Source: Coleophoma eucalyptorum
Taxonomy: Eukaryota; Ascomycota; Leotiomycetes; Helotiales; Dermateaceae
Direction of reading: 5' to 3'
DNA: 64,000 nt
Assembly: GCA_026120035.1 (NCBI GenBank)
Contig: JALRME010000002.1
Location: 2,108,001-2,172,000 of the forward strand
Position 1 is the stretch's first letter; every line of letters starts with the position of its first letter. Under the pieces are notes generated by a model. The model saw nothing but the letters and a program-made list of their open reading frames with translations, made no database searches and was not told the origin of the DNA. Of this stretch, positions 44,354 through 55,514 are shown one piece after another. A program made the position numbers and the translations under genes.

Positions 44354-45349
44354 ATGGCATTGTCAATGCAAAAGTCAGGCTCACTGTCGCCGTCTCAAAA
44401 TCAAGAGACTCAAAATCTCGCAGAAGCCTCACCCGCTCTCGGTGTCACAAATATCTATGGCAATATCAGAACTGAGATCACTTCAGTTCGATCAATCACT
44501 CCTCACAGTTTTTGTTCCAACCCCAAAAGATTTCTCGCGCCTATGACAGATCCACGTAACACCATCCATCTCATCCTCAACCGGAAGGTATACATGGTAC
44601 ACCGCGATATCCTCTGTCACTACTCAAGGTATTTCGAAAATGTGCTTCCAGACCAAAGTCCCATTTATAAGAAGCACCCACATAGCAATGTCCAGATCTG
44701 TATCAGGCTACCCCCACAACCTCAATACTTCCACCTCCCACCTGAACTCCAAACAAGCGAGCAAGTCCTCGATCTCTTCATGTCATGGCTCTACCACGGC
44801 TCGCAGTTGCTCAGCAATCAGACGGTGGCTGCCGAGAGCTTAATCCAACTCTGGGTGTTCGCTGCACGCGTCAGGTGTACCAAGTGTCAGAATGATTGTA
44901 TCGAAGGCATCGAGCGCTGTCGCCTTCGTGAAGGCATCATCCAGACAACATGGATCTCTTGGGTCTACCGACACACAATCAGCAATTGCGGCCTGAGACG
45001 CCTGTTGGTTGATCAGTGCGCGTGGAACCTTTCTACGGATTACTTCATCAAGCATCCGCTGGTCTTCCCGCCACAATTCCTAATAGATGTTTTGATTGCT
45101 ACAAGGCGAGGCTTGTTTGGTGCTGTTCCAGGTGCGGGTCATAATGTCTGGGAGGGGTTGGGCTCACTGCCGGTTGAGAATGGGACTGGGGGATATGCTG
45201 GTTATTGGGTTTGGGATGATACAGGTGATTTTTGGGGGCAGGAGGAGAGTGTGTTCGTGTGTGAAGGAAGACTTCTGGAGGTTGGGAAGGACTCAGAAGT
45301 GGTAGATGCGCAAAGGGTTCCGGTTTCCGAGGATAGAACATACAGATAA
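44354..45349 (+). CDS. BTB/POZ-like domain protein
   Basis: Single-exon protein of 331 aa starting at MALSMQKSG, where the ATG has a good context (AACCATGG). Residues about 65-165 resemble the BTB fold seen in many filamentous-fungal proteins of unknown role. NTIHLILNRKVYMVHRDILCHYSRYFENVL corresponds to the beta-strand/helix core that opens BTB domains (V..G....F.VH..IL...S.YF). SEQVLDLFMSWLYHGS matches the later YLYT-type helix. A cysteine-containing helix (CTKCQNDCIEGI) and a C-terminal region rich in Gly/Trp follow. No zinc-finger or kelch partner domain is seen. It could be a Cul3 adaptor, but that role is unproven. Confidence 0.65.
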   Translation: MALSMQKSGSLSPSQNQETQNLAEASPALGVTNIYGNIRTEITSVRSITPHSFCSNPKRFLAPMTDPRNTIHLILNRKVYMVHRDILCHYSRYFENVLPDQSPIYKKHPHSNVQICIRLPPQPQYFHLPPELQTSEQVLDLFMSWLYHGSQLLSNQTVAAESLIQLWVFAARVRCTKCQNDCIEGIERCRLREGIIQTTWISWVYRHTISNCGLRRLLVDQCAWNLSTDYFIKHPLVFPPQFLIDVLIATRRGLFGAVPGAGHNVWEGLGSLPVENGTGGYAGYWVWDDTGDFWGQEESVFVCEGRLLEVGKDSEVVDAQRVPVSEDRTYR

Positions 45350-46488
45350 ATCGGCAAGTCGGGGGTCTATTCTTGAGAGACCAGGCTGGGTCAAGTATAT
45401 CTTATGACTATCGAGCTGGATATTAAGCAGGTTGAAGGTGAATAACTGCAGCCTGTGAGAATCGCAAGATATTAAGCGACCGGAAATAAATAACCTGCGT
45501 CCACGGCATTCGGGAGAGCTCACTGCGGCAGAAACAAAAGAGCCTACACATACATGCTGGATCCCATCAACAGAGATCCATACGATTTAGTGTGGGTCAA
45601 CATCTGATTCCAAATGCATACACCCTGGAATATCATCATATCAGGTTTCCAGTACCACCCCTACCTACAACATACTAGTCAGGGCCAGGACTGTCCACAA
45701 CATGTTCGCATGTTCAGCAGAAAAGCTCCACCCAGCGACGATCCATTACCGAGATGGCGTCGGGAGCTAGAGAGAGACAGGGAGAGGAGCCTCAACGTCA
45801 CCATTCCTGACGTCTGCGATACTCGTATGCTGCCTCGGTGTTGCCCCCAATTTCCCATTCATCCTTTACTACGTTTTGGACTCGTTCCCCATCCTTTGTG
45901 CGCTCTTCAAGGCTATGGCGGGTCAGAACGTCCCCCACAGCTATCTCAATCCAGCACAACGCACTTCTACAGAGTACTACTTCAGACGTATCCTCACCCC
46001 GCATGTCTTCCAGGGGCAGCAAGGATATTACAGTCGCTGTTATGCATGAGCTAAGTTGGGCATATCGTGCGCATATGAGGCCCTTTCTACAGTAATGGCT
46101 GAGCTGCTATTGGCCTGAGTATTCCACATCATGAAGCTCGACAGGAACGCTGCCTTGACGCTTCCACCATCATGTCCCGTGGGGTGTTACGTCAACAAAA
46201 TAAGAGTCGGCATTTGCAAAGCTGTACACGTCACTCATTTCTTTTGGAGCTTCACTCATCGTCTGGTATTCAATCGGAGTTATGCCATTGGTAGGTGTGG
46301 GCTGTCTTATGATACTTTCCTTGACGTTTTTGGAGGGGCAAGCTGTCATCCTACACATACCATAAATTCCCTCCCCTCTCCAGTCTTCCTTTTCTTTCAA
46401 GCAGTAATTGGAGTTTCCTGGTCCACCAATTGTCAATCTCCCCTCTGCAGTTCTTTCCTACGTCGCAGATATACCAACTCCGTTTCAA
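45350..46488. other. Intergenic before catalase
   Basis: About 1.1 kb holding the catalase promoter. It includes a possible frame-broken small gene described separately. The catalase frame is open upstream to 46408 but the family start is at 46489. Confidence 0.4.
45702..46049 (+). pseudogene. Possible broken or unresolved small membrane-protein gene
   Basis: Two protein-like stretches lie side by side in different frames. From the ATG at 45710 one frame gives MFSRKAPPSDDPLPRWRREL followed by ERDRERSLN. About 50 nt on, another frame gives a membrane-like segment (TSAILVCCLGVAPNFPFILYY) and continues with QNVPHSYLNPAQRTSTEYYF to a TGA at 46047..46049. No GT-AG intron of normal size joins them. 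The second frame has a TAG before it and only an internal ATG (MAGQNV). This could be a frame-shifted small gene, a gene whose first exon was missed, or chance. I do not recognise it. Confidence 0.25.
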
Positions 46489-48994
46489 ATGCAATCTATT
46501 ATGAAAGGCACTATTGAAAAGGCTGGTGAAGCGATCTCCGGAGCAATGTCGTCCAACAAGAAAACTACCGACATGAAGATGAACATAGTTGAGCCCAAGT
46601 CCTCGACTCCTCTCACTTCAGATTTTGGTGTCAAACAACATGACACGGATAATTGGCTTTCTGCATCGACGGGCGATCGACAAGGTCCTTTACTTCTAGA
46701 AGATAACTTTGCTCGGGAGAAGGTAAGTGGGGATGCCTTTTTGGTCCTATATCTTGTCGAGTAAGTTGCTCATAGCCCGACTAGATTATGAAATTCGACC
46801 ACGAACGTATTCCCGAGCGAGTAGTCCATGCCCGCGGTGCTGGTGCCTTTGGAACCTTCAAATTATATGAAAGTGCTGCGGATGTTACAAGTGCTGGGGT
46901 TCTTACAGACACGAGTCGAACAACACCAGTTTTCTTGCGATTTTCTACCGTCTTGGGTTCTCGTGGTAGTGGTGAGGTCATCAAAATATCCTAGATGAAA
47001 TAACTGAGCGCTTACTGAATTAGCCGATACTGTTCGTGACGTTCGAGGCTTTGCAGTTAAGTTTTATACCGACGAGGGCAATTGGGATGTGTAAGTATAG
47101 CGTTTAGAGGTTATGAGAACTTAGATCAACTAACAGGCAACAGTGTTGGCAATGATATTCCAGTCTTTTTCATCCAAGACGCTATCAAGTTTCCAGATAT
47201 CATTCACGCAGGCAGTATGTAGAATCTACTTGATTTCTGCTACTGAAACTCTAGATCTGACAACTATATAGAGCCCGAGCCTGATACCGAGGTACCCCAG
47301 GCCCAAAGTGCCCACAACAATTTCTGGGATTTCCAGTACTTACATACCGAAGCGACACATATGTTCATGTGGGCGATGTCTGACCGTGGAATCCCAAGAT
47401 CTTACCGTATGATGCAGGGCTTTGGTGTCAACACCTTTACCTTGACGAATGCCGACGGAAAGAGATCGTTTGTCAAATTCCACTTCACTCCTACACTCGG
47501 TGTGCACTCATTCGTCTGGGACGAAGCCTTGAAACTTGCTGGACAAGATCCTGATTTCCACCGCAAGGATCTCTACTCCGCAATTGATATGGGAGCTTTC
47601 CCCACATGGAAATTTGGTATTCAAGTCTGCCCAGAGGAGCTCCAGGATGACTTTGATTTTGATATCCTTGATGCAACTAAAGTCTGGCCCGAAGAACTAC
47701 TACCTGTCAGATATATCGGAGAATTGCAGCTTAATAAGAACGTGGATGAATACTTTACACAGACAGAGCAAGTTGCTTTCTGTACTTCTCATATTGTGCC
47801 AGGTAAACCTTTAAGTCCAATTGAATCATGGATAGAACTGATTACAAGCCAGGTATCGGCTTCTCCGATGATCCACTTCTCCAAGGCCGAAACTTCTCTT
47901 ATTTTGATACGCAGCTCTCCCGTCTCGGTGTGAATTGGCAAGAACTGCCAATCAACCGGCCAGTCTGCCCAGTCATGAACAATCACCGCGATGGAGCTCT
48001 CCGTCACAAAATCACCCCTGGCAAGTACAATTACTGGCCGAACCGAGAAAGTGTTGCACCACCAGCTGCAAAATCAGAGGGTGCCTACATCGACTACCCT
48101 GAGAAGATTGTTGCTATGAAGCAGCGTCTAAAGAACGCAAAGTTCAAGGAACATTTCGCCCAAGCCCAGCTATTCTATAACTCGATCTCTGAGATTGAAA
48201 AGGCCCATTTGACTGCCGCTATTAGTTTTGAGCTTGATCACTGTGATGACCCTGTCGTCTACGAGCGAATGGTCGAAAGACTCTGTGATATTGACCTGGG
48301 TTTGGCACAAGCAGTCGCCGAGAAAGTTGGAGGTCCAATGCCAAAGAAGGAAGGGCGAGCCAACCACGGCCTCAAAGCAAAAGGACTCTCCCAATTCGAC
48401 TTCACGCCCGAAGCTCTTGGTCTGGAGCCCACGATTGTCTCCCGCATGGTTGCCATAATAATTGGCGATGGATTCAACCTAAGTGAGTACGAGGCCGTGA
48501 AAGGCGCACTTACAGCCGCAGGCGCCTTCCCGTTTACCATCGGCCCCAAGCGCCAACCCGTCATGCCAGCCGGCGGTGGCAAGGGTGTCTCTCCCGATCA
48601 TCACTTTGAAGGCATGCGCAGCACGATGTTTGACAGCATCTACATCCCTGGCGGGTCACACATCAGCACACTCAAGAAGCAAGGCCGAGTTGTGCACTGG
48701 GTCCGCGAAGCCTTCGGGCACTGCAAAGCCATTGGTGCTACGGGCGAAGCTGTGGAGTTGGTCCAAATGGCGTGTGGCATCGAAGGCATGCAATTCAGTA
48801 CCTCCTCCGAAGTCATGGACTCGTATGGTGTTGTTACCGTAGGCGGTCTTGGTACGCATACTTCCAGTGTTCAGGAGGGCCTGAATATGGTCAAGGGTGC
48901 TAAGGGATTCCTGGATGCTTATGCTTTCAACATCTCCCAGCATAGGAATTTCCAGCGCGAGGCTGATGGCTTGACCACTATGGTCGCCTATTAG
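46489..48994 (+). CDS. Large-subunit (clade 2) catalase
   Basis: Haem catalase converting hydrogen peroxide to water and oxygen. Six exons are read: 46489..46722, 46785..46971, 47024..47090, 47144..47214, 47272..47802 and 47853..48994, all in phase, giving 743 aa. The catalytic histidine is H93 in [16 protein letters not shown] and the asparagine N166 in [13 protein letters not shown]. The haem-ligand tyrosine is Y380 in [14 protein letters not shown]. The extra C-terminal flavodoxin-like domain of large-subunit catalases covers about residues 570-740 ([53 protein letters not shown]). No signal peptide is evident in [16 protein letters not shown], so it looks intracellular like the spore-type CatA group. 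All key residues are present. Confidence 0.94.
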
Positions 48995-49384
48995 TATGCT
49001 AATGGCTAGAAACTGGACGGAGATTTCCTTTCTTGTTTTTATATGATTGGTGATTTGGTGGGGCAACGGGAGTGGGAGCGCTGGATGTTTTTAAATTAAT
49101 CACTTACGAGGTCCATAGAACAAATGAGACCGAATGAATAATCCAACTTTTGAAAGCCTCCGTAGCCTATTGAACGCTTGACTTGTTTTCTTTTCTACTA
49201 TGTCATATGATATTATATAAATGTTGTACTGAATCATGCTTTGGGTGCTTTGTACGCTTGCGAGCTCTCTTTCTGTTGCCCTATTCTCGTATCATCCTCC
49301 TTGGTCAATTGCGCCTGGCTACGCAGTAAACAAAAACATGGCACGCCATACATTTGCTCATTTCATCATCAAGAAAACACCCGC
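48995..49384. other. Convergent spacer catalase/CDT2
   Basis: About 390 bp between convergent 3' ends. No gene is supported. Confidence 0.4.
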
Positions 49385-51684
49385 TCAATCATCATCCTCA
49401 TCGAATTCTGCATCGACATCCGCCCAACCGCATCCCCATCTCCTCCCTCCCTGCTCACCACCTGTACGCAAATCTCTCGCATCGTCACCTTCTCGCCAGC
49501 ATCGAATTAAAAAGTCGTCCCCAACGGTAACAAGATTGCCTTCGTTTGTCCAAGCCAGTGATCCAACTTCTCTGTCGTGACCCCGAATCAATGGTGTTCC
49601 TCGGACTGAAATGGGTATTGTATCTCCTCGATCAGACGCACCAACTCTGCCACGCGGCGTGCCTGAGCGGCTTCGTTGAAGACGTGGACGGCTAGTCCCC
49701 TCATTTTCTTGCTTAGATAATGCATTTTGTGTTTTGCTTGGTTCTCGTTGTGAGAAATAGCGCTCGTCGGTTGGGAATAGAACGGCGCAGCCATCGCTAC
49801 TGCCTACTGCGAGCATTTCTGACTTGCCACCCTTTGCTTCGCGCAGTGCAGACTTAACGTAGAAGGAGGCTGCGTGTAATTTTGGGTGTCTGAAGGCATA
49901 AATGGGACCTAAACCTTCTTGCGTTTCCCTGTGTGGTCGGCGGCGTGCTTGGCTGTTGCTGGATAGCTCGGGGGCGTGGCCTAGGATTAGATGTGATGTC
50001 GAATAGGCATAAACAGTGCTATCTTTTGATAATGCATAGAATCTGTCACCCTTACTGCTCACATTTAATGAACTGATGCCGAAATGTCGCCATGTAGTAT
50101 GTGTTTCGGGCTGCTTGGTGTACGATAGTGCTGTGGGTCCTTTACGTCGAGTGTTGTTCACTGAGCGGATGTCCCAAAGCTTTACAGCACCATTCGCCTC
50201 GGATGCTGTAAGCAGAAGATGTGCTTGCCCTGGAGGAAGAAATGATATTGCAGTCACGGAGACATCACCTGTACGACTGTGTGCTTCACCTGGAGGAGCC
50301 ATCTCAGAAGGCGCTGATGGTCTGGCTTGATAAAGAGGTTGGTGTGCATCATATATGCTAGTAATCGCATAGCCAATGGTCCATTTTCTGGCACCACGGG
50401 GTTGATTTTGCTCAACTGGTTGGTGTATGTGCTGTACTGGACCCTCGGAGCCTTTACATCTGAGATCCCAGATTTGAACACTTCCATCTCTACTCGAAGT
50501 TGCCAAAACGCTGTTGCTAGCATCCCCCGGCTGGAATCGAATCTGTTTCAGAGATGCAGAGTGGTTGGCCAGAATAGAGATGGTAGTCTGTGTAGACATA
50601 TCCACAATCCTGCCGGTCTGGTCGCCAGATGCTGTGGCGAGAAGAGTATCATCCTTAGAGAAGGACATATCAATTACAGCATTGTTGTGAACGCGAAAAG
50701 CAAGAAAGGTCTGGTTAAAAGCCGGCTTTCCACCATCAGTGGATTCGAGCAATCTGACTTGGCCTTCTTCATCTCCTACTGCAATAAGAGAATTGGCTGG
50801 TCCATGTCAGTGACTTGAAGAAAGAAGAAATAGCTAGTATACTCACTGTTACAGCTCGTTGTGCAAAATGGAATACTGCGATCGGGGCCTTGAAGACTCA
50901 TGCATGTATGAACATCATCTGGTCTGCTGTAAAAGTTTGCTGTCTCCTTCTGGTAATCTACAGCACACAATTAGCTAATTTAAGACAGTCGCCAGCTCTA
51001 CTCACCATCAATAGGATATGTGAAGTGACGCCGCCCCGAACGTGCTACCGACCCAAGGCGCAACTGCATCAAGCGACCTCCAATGCCACGTTCCTCAATA
51101 GGTATAAGCCGTCTAATAGGTTGCGTATAAGTATAGCTGTTTACTTCTCCTCCGTAGGTATTGGTAAAGGCCCTTTCGCAGGGAGATGAAGGAATATCCA
51201 TTGTGCCTTCTTCTTCTTCTTCTTCTTCTTCTTCTTCTTCTTCTTCCTCCTCGTCCGCGTTCAATGCTGCTTCTGTGCGATTCAAGAAATCTCGGCCTCC
51301 CAATTTCCTCTCTGATGTTCCTTCTTCTGAAGCATGGATAATTTTCCTTCTTTTAAGTTCGCGTGTGAAGACCACCGGGCTCTTCTCTTGCCCAGATATA
51401 CTACGTAATGATTGTAAAGGGCTTGATTGTACCCCATTTCTATTGTTTGCTGGTGCTGTGATGTCGTACAGAGCTTGTCTTGCCGAGCTTGGCTTTAAAT
51501 TACCGTGGGATCTCGGCGTAAAGAATCTACTGAATTTCCTTGGTGTAATTGAGGGATCCCGTCTTTCCTTTCGACCTTCTCGGGTATATGAGGGTGGTTG
51601 ATGAGGCGAAATATGAGACGCAGACAGCGTATCTGCCAGCGGTGGGGGGTCTTGCGCCGATTGGGTCATGTTCGGAGAGGCCAT
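49385..51684 (-). CDS. CDT2: WD40 protein, Cdt2/DTL-like CRL4 substrate receptor
   Basis: Predicted substrate receptor of the Cul4-Ddb1 ubiquitin ligase, which in other organisms destroys Cdt1 and related targets in S phase. Three exons are read: 51006..51684, 50847..50957 and 49385..50796, in consistent phase, giving 733 aa. The first 225 residues are low complexity, with TPRKFSRFFTPRS and a run of 15-17 glutamates. WD repeats follow: NSLIAVGDEEGQVRLLES, NNAVIDMSFSKDDTLLATAS, NSVLATSSRDGSVQIWDLRC, LLLTASEANGAVKLWDIRS and a late LVTVGDDFLIRCWRE. Two WDxR motifs (IWDLR, LWDIR) are the Ddb1-binding type. The start at 51684 (MASPNMTQ) is the first ATG; the frame before it lacks one. It is divergent from SPB1 over 311 bp. 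Confidence 0.82.
51207..51246 (+). repeat. Trinucleotide microsatellite (CTT)n, about 13 units
   Basis: Forty bases of uninterrupted CTT/TTC repeat on the plus strand, encoding the polyglutamate run in the Cdt2-like protein on the minus strand. A length-variable locus is likely. Confidence 0.9.
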
Positions 51685-51995
51685 ATTCAAGAACAAGGTC
51701 TTCCTGTGTTCGAGTGCGTGGATACTAGACTGTTGGTATGCGACAACGGCGACGTATTTCGTGGTGCCCAGGTGCTTAATTGAAAATCACGAACTCCACG
51801 ATATCGCGACTGGACGCGTTCGCGAAATACAGCTTTCCATATCGGGGTTAGACCACTTACAGGGGTTCTTATCTTAGCGCCGTTCCGCTCTAGCAAATCG
51901 ACTTTTTGCTAAGGAAAAATTATGAGAAGCTGATGTTGGAAGCCGACAACCTCACCTGGTCCAGTTTTGTCAACCACGCCTGAACATTTGCCATC
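51685..51995. promoter_or_regulatory. Divergent promoter CDT2/SPB1
   Basis: 311 bp between the two start codons, so both promoters must lie here. No specific motif was assigned. Confidence 0.4.
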
Positions 51996-54608
51996 ATGGC
52001 TATTCAGAAGAAGCATGGAAAGGGTCGTCTTGACAAATGGTATAAACTCGCCAAGGAGAAGGGATACCGTGCCAGAGCTGCGTTCAAGTTAATCCAGCTT
52101 AACAAGAAATATGGGTTCTTGGAGAAGAGTAAGGTCCTTTTGGATCTTTGTGCTGCGCCAGGAGTACGTTCGACTAATATACCATATCCCTATCAATGCT
52201 GATATTCTTTTAGTCGTGGTGTCAAGTCGCTGCCGAAACCATGCCAGTAAGCAGTCTTATTGTTGGAGTCGATCTCGCGCCTATCAAGGCTATTCCCCGA
52301 GTCATTACCTTTCAAAGCGATATTACAACCGAAAAATGCAGAGCAACAATTCGTCAGCATCTGAAAACATGGAAAGCCGATACTGTACTTCACGATGGTG
52401 CGCCAAATGTTGGTACGGCTTGGGTGCAAGATTCCTTCAACCAAGCAGAATTAGTGCTTCAGTCCATGAAGTTGGCCACAGAGTTCTTGGTTGAGGGCGG
52501 TACTTTCGTAACGAAGGTCTTCAGATCGAAAGATTACAATAGTCTCCTATGGGTGTTCAATCAATTGTTCACCAAAGTCGAAGCAACAAAGCCACCTTCA
52601 TCAAGAAATGTCTCTGCAGAAATTTTCGTTGTGTGCCAAGGCTTCAAAGCGCCAAAGAGAATTGATCCAAAGTTCTTGGACCCTAGGGCCGTCTTTGCAG
52701 AGCTTTCAGATCCTACGCCGAATAACGAGGCCAAGGTTTTCAACCCAGAGATCAAGAAGAGGAAAAGAGACGGTTATGAAGAAGGAAACTATACACAATT
52801 CAAGGAGGTGCCAGCCAGCGAGTTTATTCAGACAACTGATCCTATTGCCATTCTGGGAAGCTTGAATCGATTGAGTTTTGCCCAGCCCGCAAATGGAGAT
52901 GTCGCTCTCGCTGCGCTGGATAAGCTACCGGAGACTACGACCGAGATTCGTAATTGCTGTAATGATCTTCGTGTGCTTGGAAGAAAGGAGTTCCGTATGC
53001 TTTTGAAATGGCGGTTGAAGGTGCGCGAAAAGTTCGGATTTGCCACAAAGAAGTCTGCGAAAGCTGCGGCTGAAGCTGCTGCAGAGGAGGTCGCTGAGGT
53101 AGAACCTATGGATGAGGAGCTGAAAATCCAAGAAGAGTTGCAAGCATTGAAGGACAAGGAGAACACACGTAAGAAGCGTGAGAGGCGAAGGGAAAACGAG
53201 AAGAAGCAGAAGGAGGTTATCCGAATGCAACTTCACATGACAGCACCTACTGAAATCGGCCTAGAGCAAGCTGGTCCAAACGGTGAAGGCTCTATGTTCG
53301 GACTGAAGGCTGTTGACAAGTCGGGCGCTGTCGATAAGATTGCGAAGGGCAAAATGGCGATTCTGAAAGAATCCGATGCTCACAAAGAATTCGACTTCGG
53401 TTCTGAGGGGTCTGATATCGACAGTGATCCAGAAGAAGATGAGTTAGACAGGGAGATGGACGCCATGTACGAACAATACCAGGAGCGTAAGTCGGAAGCG
53501 GATGCCAAATACCGTGCCAAAAAAGCTCGGAAAGAGCATGAGGACGGAGACTGGGAAGGGTTCTCAGCTGGTGGGAGTGATGACGATGGCAAGCTTGAAG
53601 AGGACAGCAGCGACGACGATTCGGACGAAGAAACTCCGTCTGGACGATCTCTTTTAACAAACTTGGAACGCAAAGAACAGAAGGCCGGAGGACTATCGAA
53701 ACGAGCAGCACAGTTCTTTGACCAAGATATATTCAAAGACATTGGAGGCGTAGTCGAAGACGTTGATTCTGACGAGGGATCACTAGATGAAGACGATCAA
53801 GAAGCAATTGCTGCAGGCCTTGACAAGTTAGAGACAATCAGAGAAAGTAAGGCTGACAGTGATGAAGGAGAGTCGGAGCCAGTTGAGGAAGTTGGTGCAG
53901 AGAGTGATGATAGCGAAGAGGACGGATTTGAAGTTGTCAAGCGCAAGGACCAGGATGCCAACTGGGAGGACGAGGAGCCAAGAAAAGATGGCAAACTAGG
54001 TGAGTCTATTGATCCAACGACCATTTCATATAGTATGACTAACAGAAAGCACAGATATCGACATCATTACTGCAGAGGCGATGACCCTTGCCCAACAAAT
54101 TGCGTCAGGAGAAAAGTCTACATACGATCTCATAGATGATGGCTTTAACAAGTACGCTTTCAAGGACCGTGACGGTCTCCCAGAATGGTTCTTGGATGAC
54201 GAGGGTCGACATGACAAGCCACATAAGCCCATCTCCGCGTCGGGAGCTGCCGCCATCAAGGAGAAGCTTAGAGCTCTGAACGCAAGACCTATCAAGAAGG
54301 TCCGAGAAGCAAAGGACAGAAAGAAGTTCAAGGCCGCTCAGCGATTAGAGAAGCTTCGAAAGAAGTCAGCTCTATTGGCCGATGAGGAGGGTATGACAGA
54401 AAAGGAGAAAGCCAACAGCATCTCCAAGCTCATGAGCAAGGCCGCTAAGAAGAAGCCAAGACAGGAGGTCAAGGTAGTCGTTGCCAGAGGTGGCAACAGA
54501 GGTATTGCTGGCAGACCAAGAGGTGTCAAGGGTAAATACAAGATTGTCGATGCTCGTCTGAAGAAGGATGTAAGAGCAGACAAGAGGCTGGCTAAGAAAA
54601 AGAAGTAA
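51996..54608 (+). CDS. SPB1: AdoMet-dependent rRNA 2'-O-methyltransferase Spb1
   Basis: Nucleolar FtsJ-family methyltransferase that modifies the large-subunit rRNA A-loop and is needed for 60S assembly. Three exons are read: 51996..52163, 52214..53999 and 54055..54608, in phase, giving 835 aa. The FtsJ domain is residues 1-210. It includes the K of [20 protein letters not shown], the AdoMet site [14 protein letters not shown] (spanning intron 1), D in [12 protein letters not shown] and K in [14 protein letters not shown]. The Spb1 middle domain follows ([25 protein letters not shown]). Long acidic stretches ([19 protein letters not shown]) come next. The C-terminal Spb1_C domain opens at [21 protein letters not shown] and ends in a basic tail ([19 protein letters not shown]). 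All domains look complete. Confidence 0.95.
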
Positions 54609-55514
54609 TGGTTGAATTAAAACATACCGAATAGATTCCTTGTACTACATATCTCCAAACCATTCCCAATATGCAACACGTTGTTCCGTGTCCCAATGTC
54701 ACAAGTAAGGCAAGCCCAGTCCCCATTATGGGTAACATCTGCAGTATTATTATGGATACTCTCGGGCACTTTGAGCAGCTGTAGACACTAGTATGTATTT
54801 CGTCAATTATTGCGACATGACGTTTAGAGCTTGGTGAAGCTTGGGATGTAGGTAATATAAGACGACGCCGCTTGTGAGGCTGCATGGTGTAATACTAAAG
54901 GTGGATGCCACTTCCTGGCTGTTCTAGTATCATTGATAAGTAGCCACTGTATCTCGGTGAGGCTTGAACGCAAGGCTGGATGCCGGAAGGTCGTTTGTGC
55001 TCATATTCGCGGTGTACTGGAAGCAGTGAGAGGGTGGGATCAGAGCAAAGTAGTGGGAATAATTAGCAGAGGCAGAACCGTGTTTCTGAGGTGTGCTGGA
55101 ACCCGTGGAAACAAACTTGGAATTTTGGAGTATTATTTCCCAAAAATCCGAGCCAAGGTTAGATATTAAGTGGACTGGCGCTTTGAGTGGATCTGGATGG
55201 AAGGGTGAATGACCGGTGTATGACCGTTGAGCCTTTAAGTTATAGGTAATAAGCCACTACGAGGCCACCAAGAAGGAATCCTGTTATGGTAGGAATAGGG
55301 TTGTGGAATAATATAACTTATCTTCACACCATTGTATAAAAGAGCTGGCAGTAATCTAATGTGCAATATATGTCCTTGTTTTGTTATATCTACCAACCCA
55401 AAACTATATGCCTGCTCGAGCCATCCTTGGCCGGCTACATATCCGTTATCCCCAACGCCTCGCTATGCTTTATATCCTAATATTAACCAGCAACCTCTCT
55501 TTGTACATCAATTC
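54609..55514. other. Convergent spacer SPB1/ubiquitin protease
   Basis: About 905 bp between convergent 3' ends. Open frames are below 100 codons with no family similarity. Confidence 0.45.
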
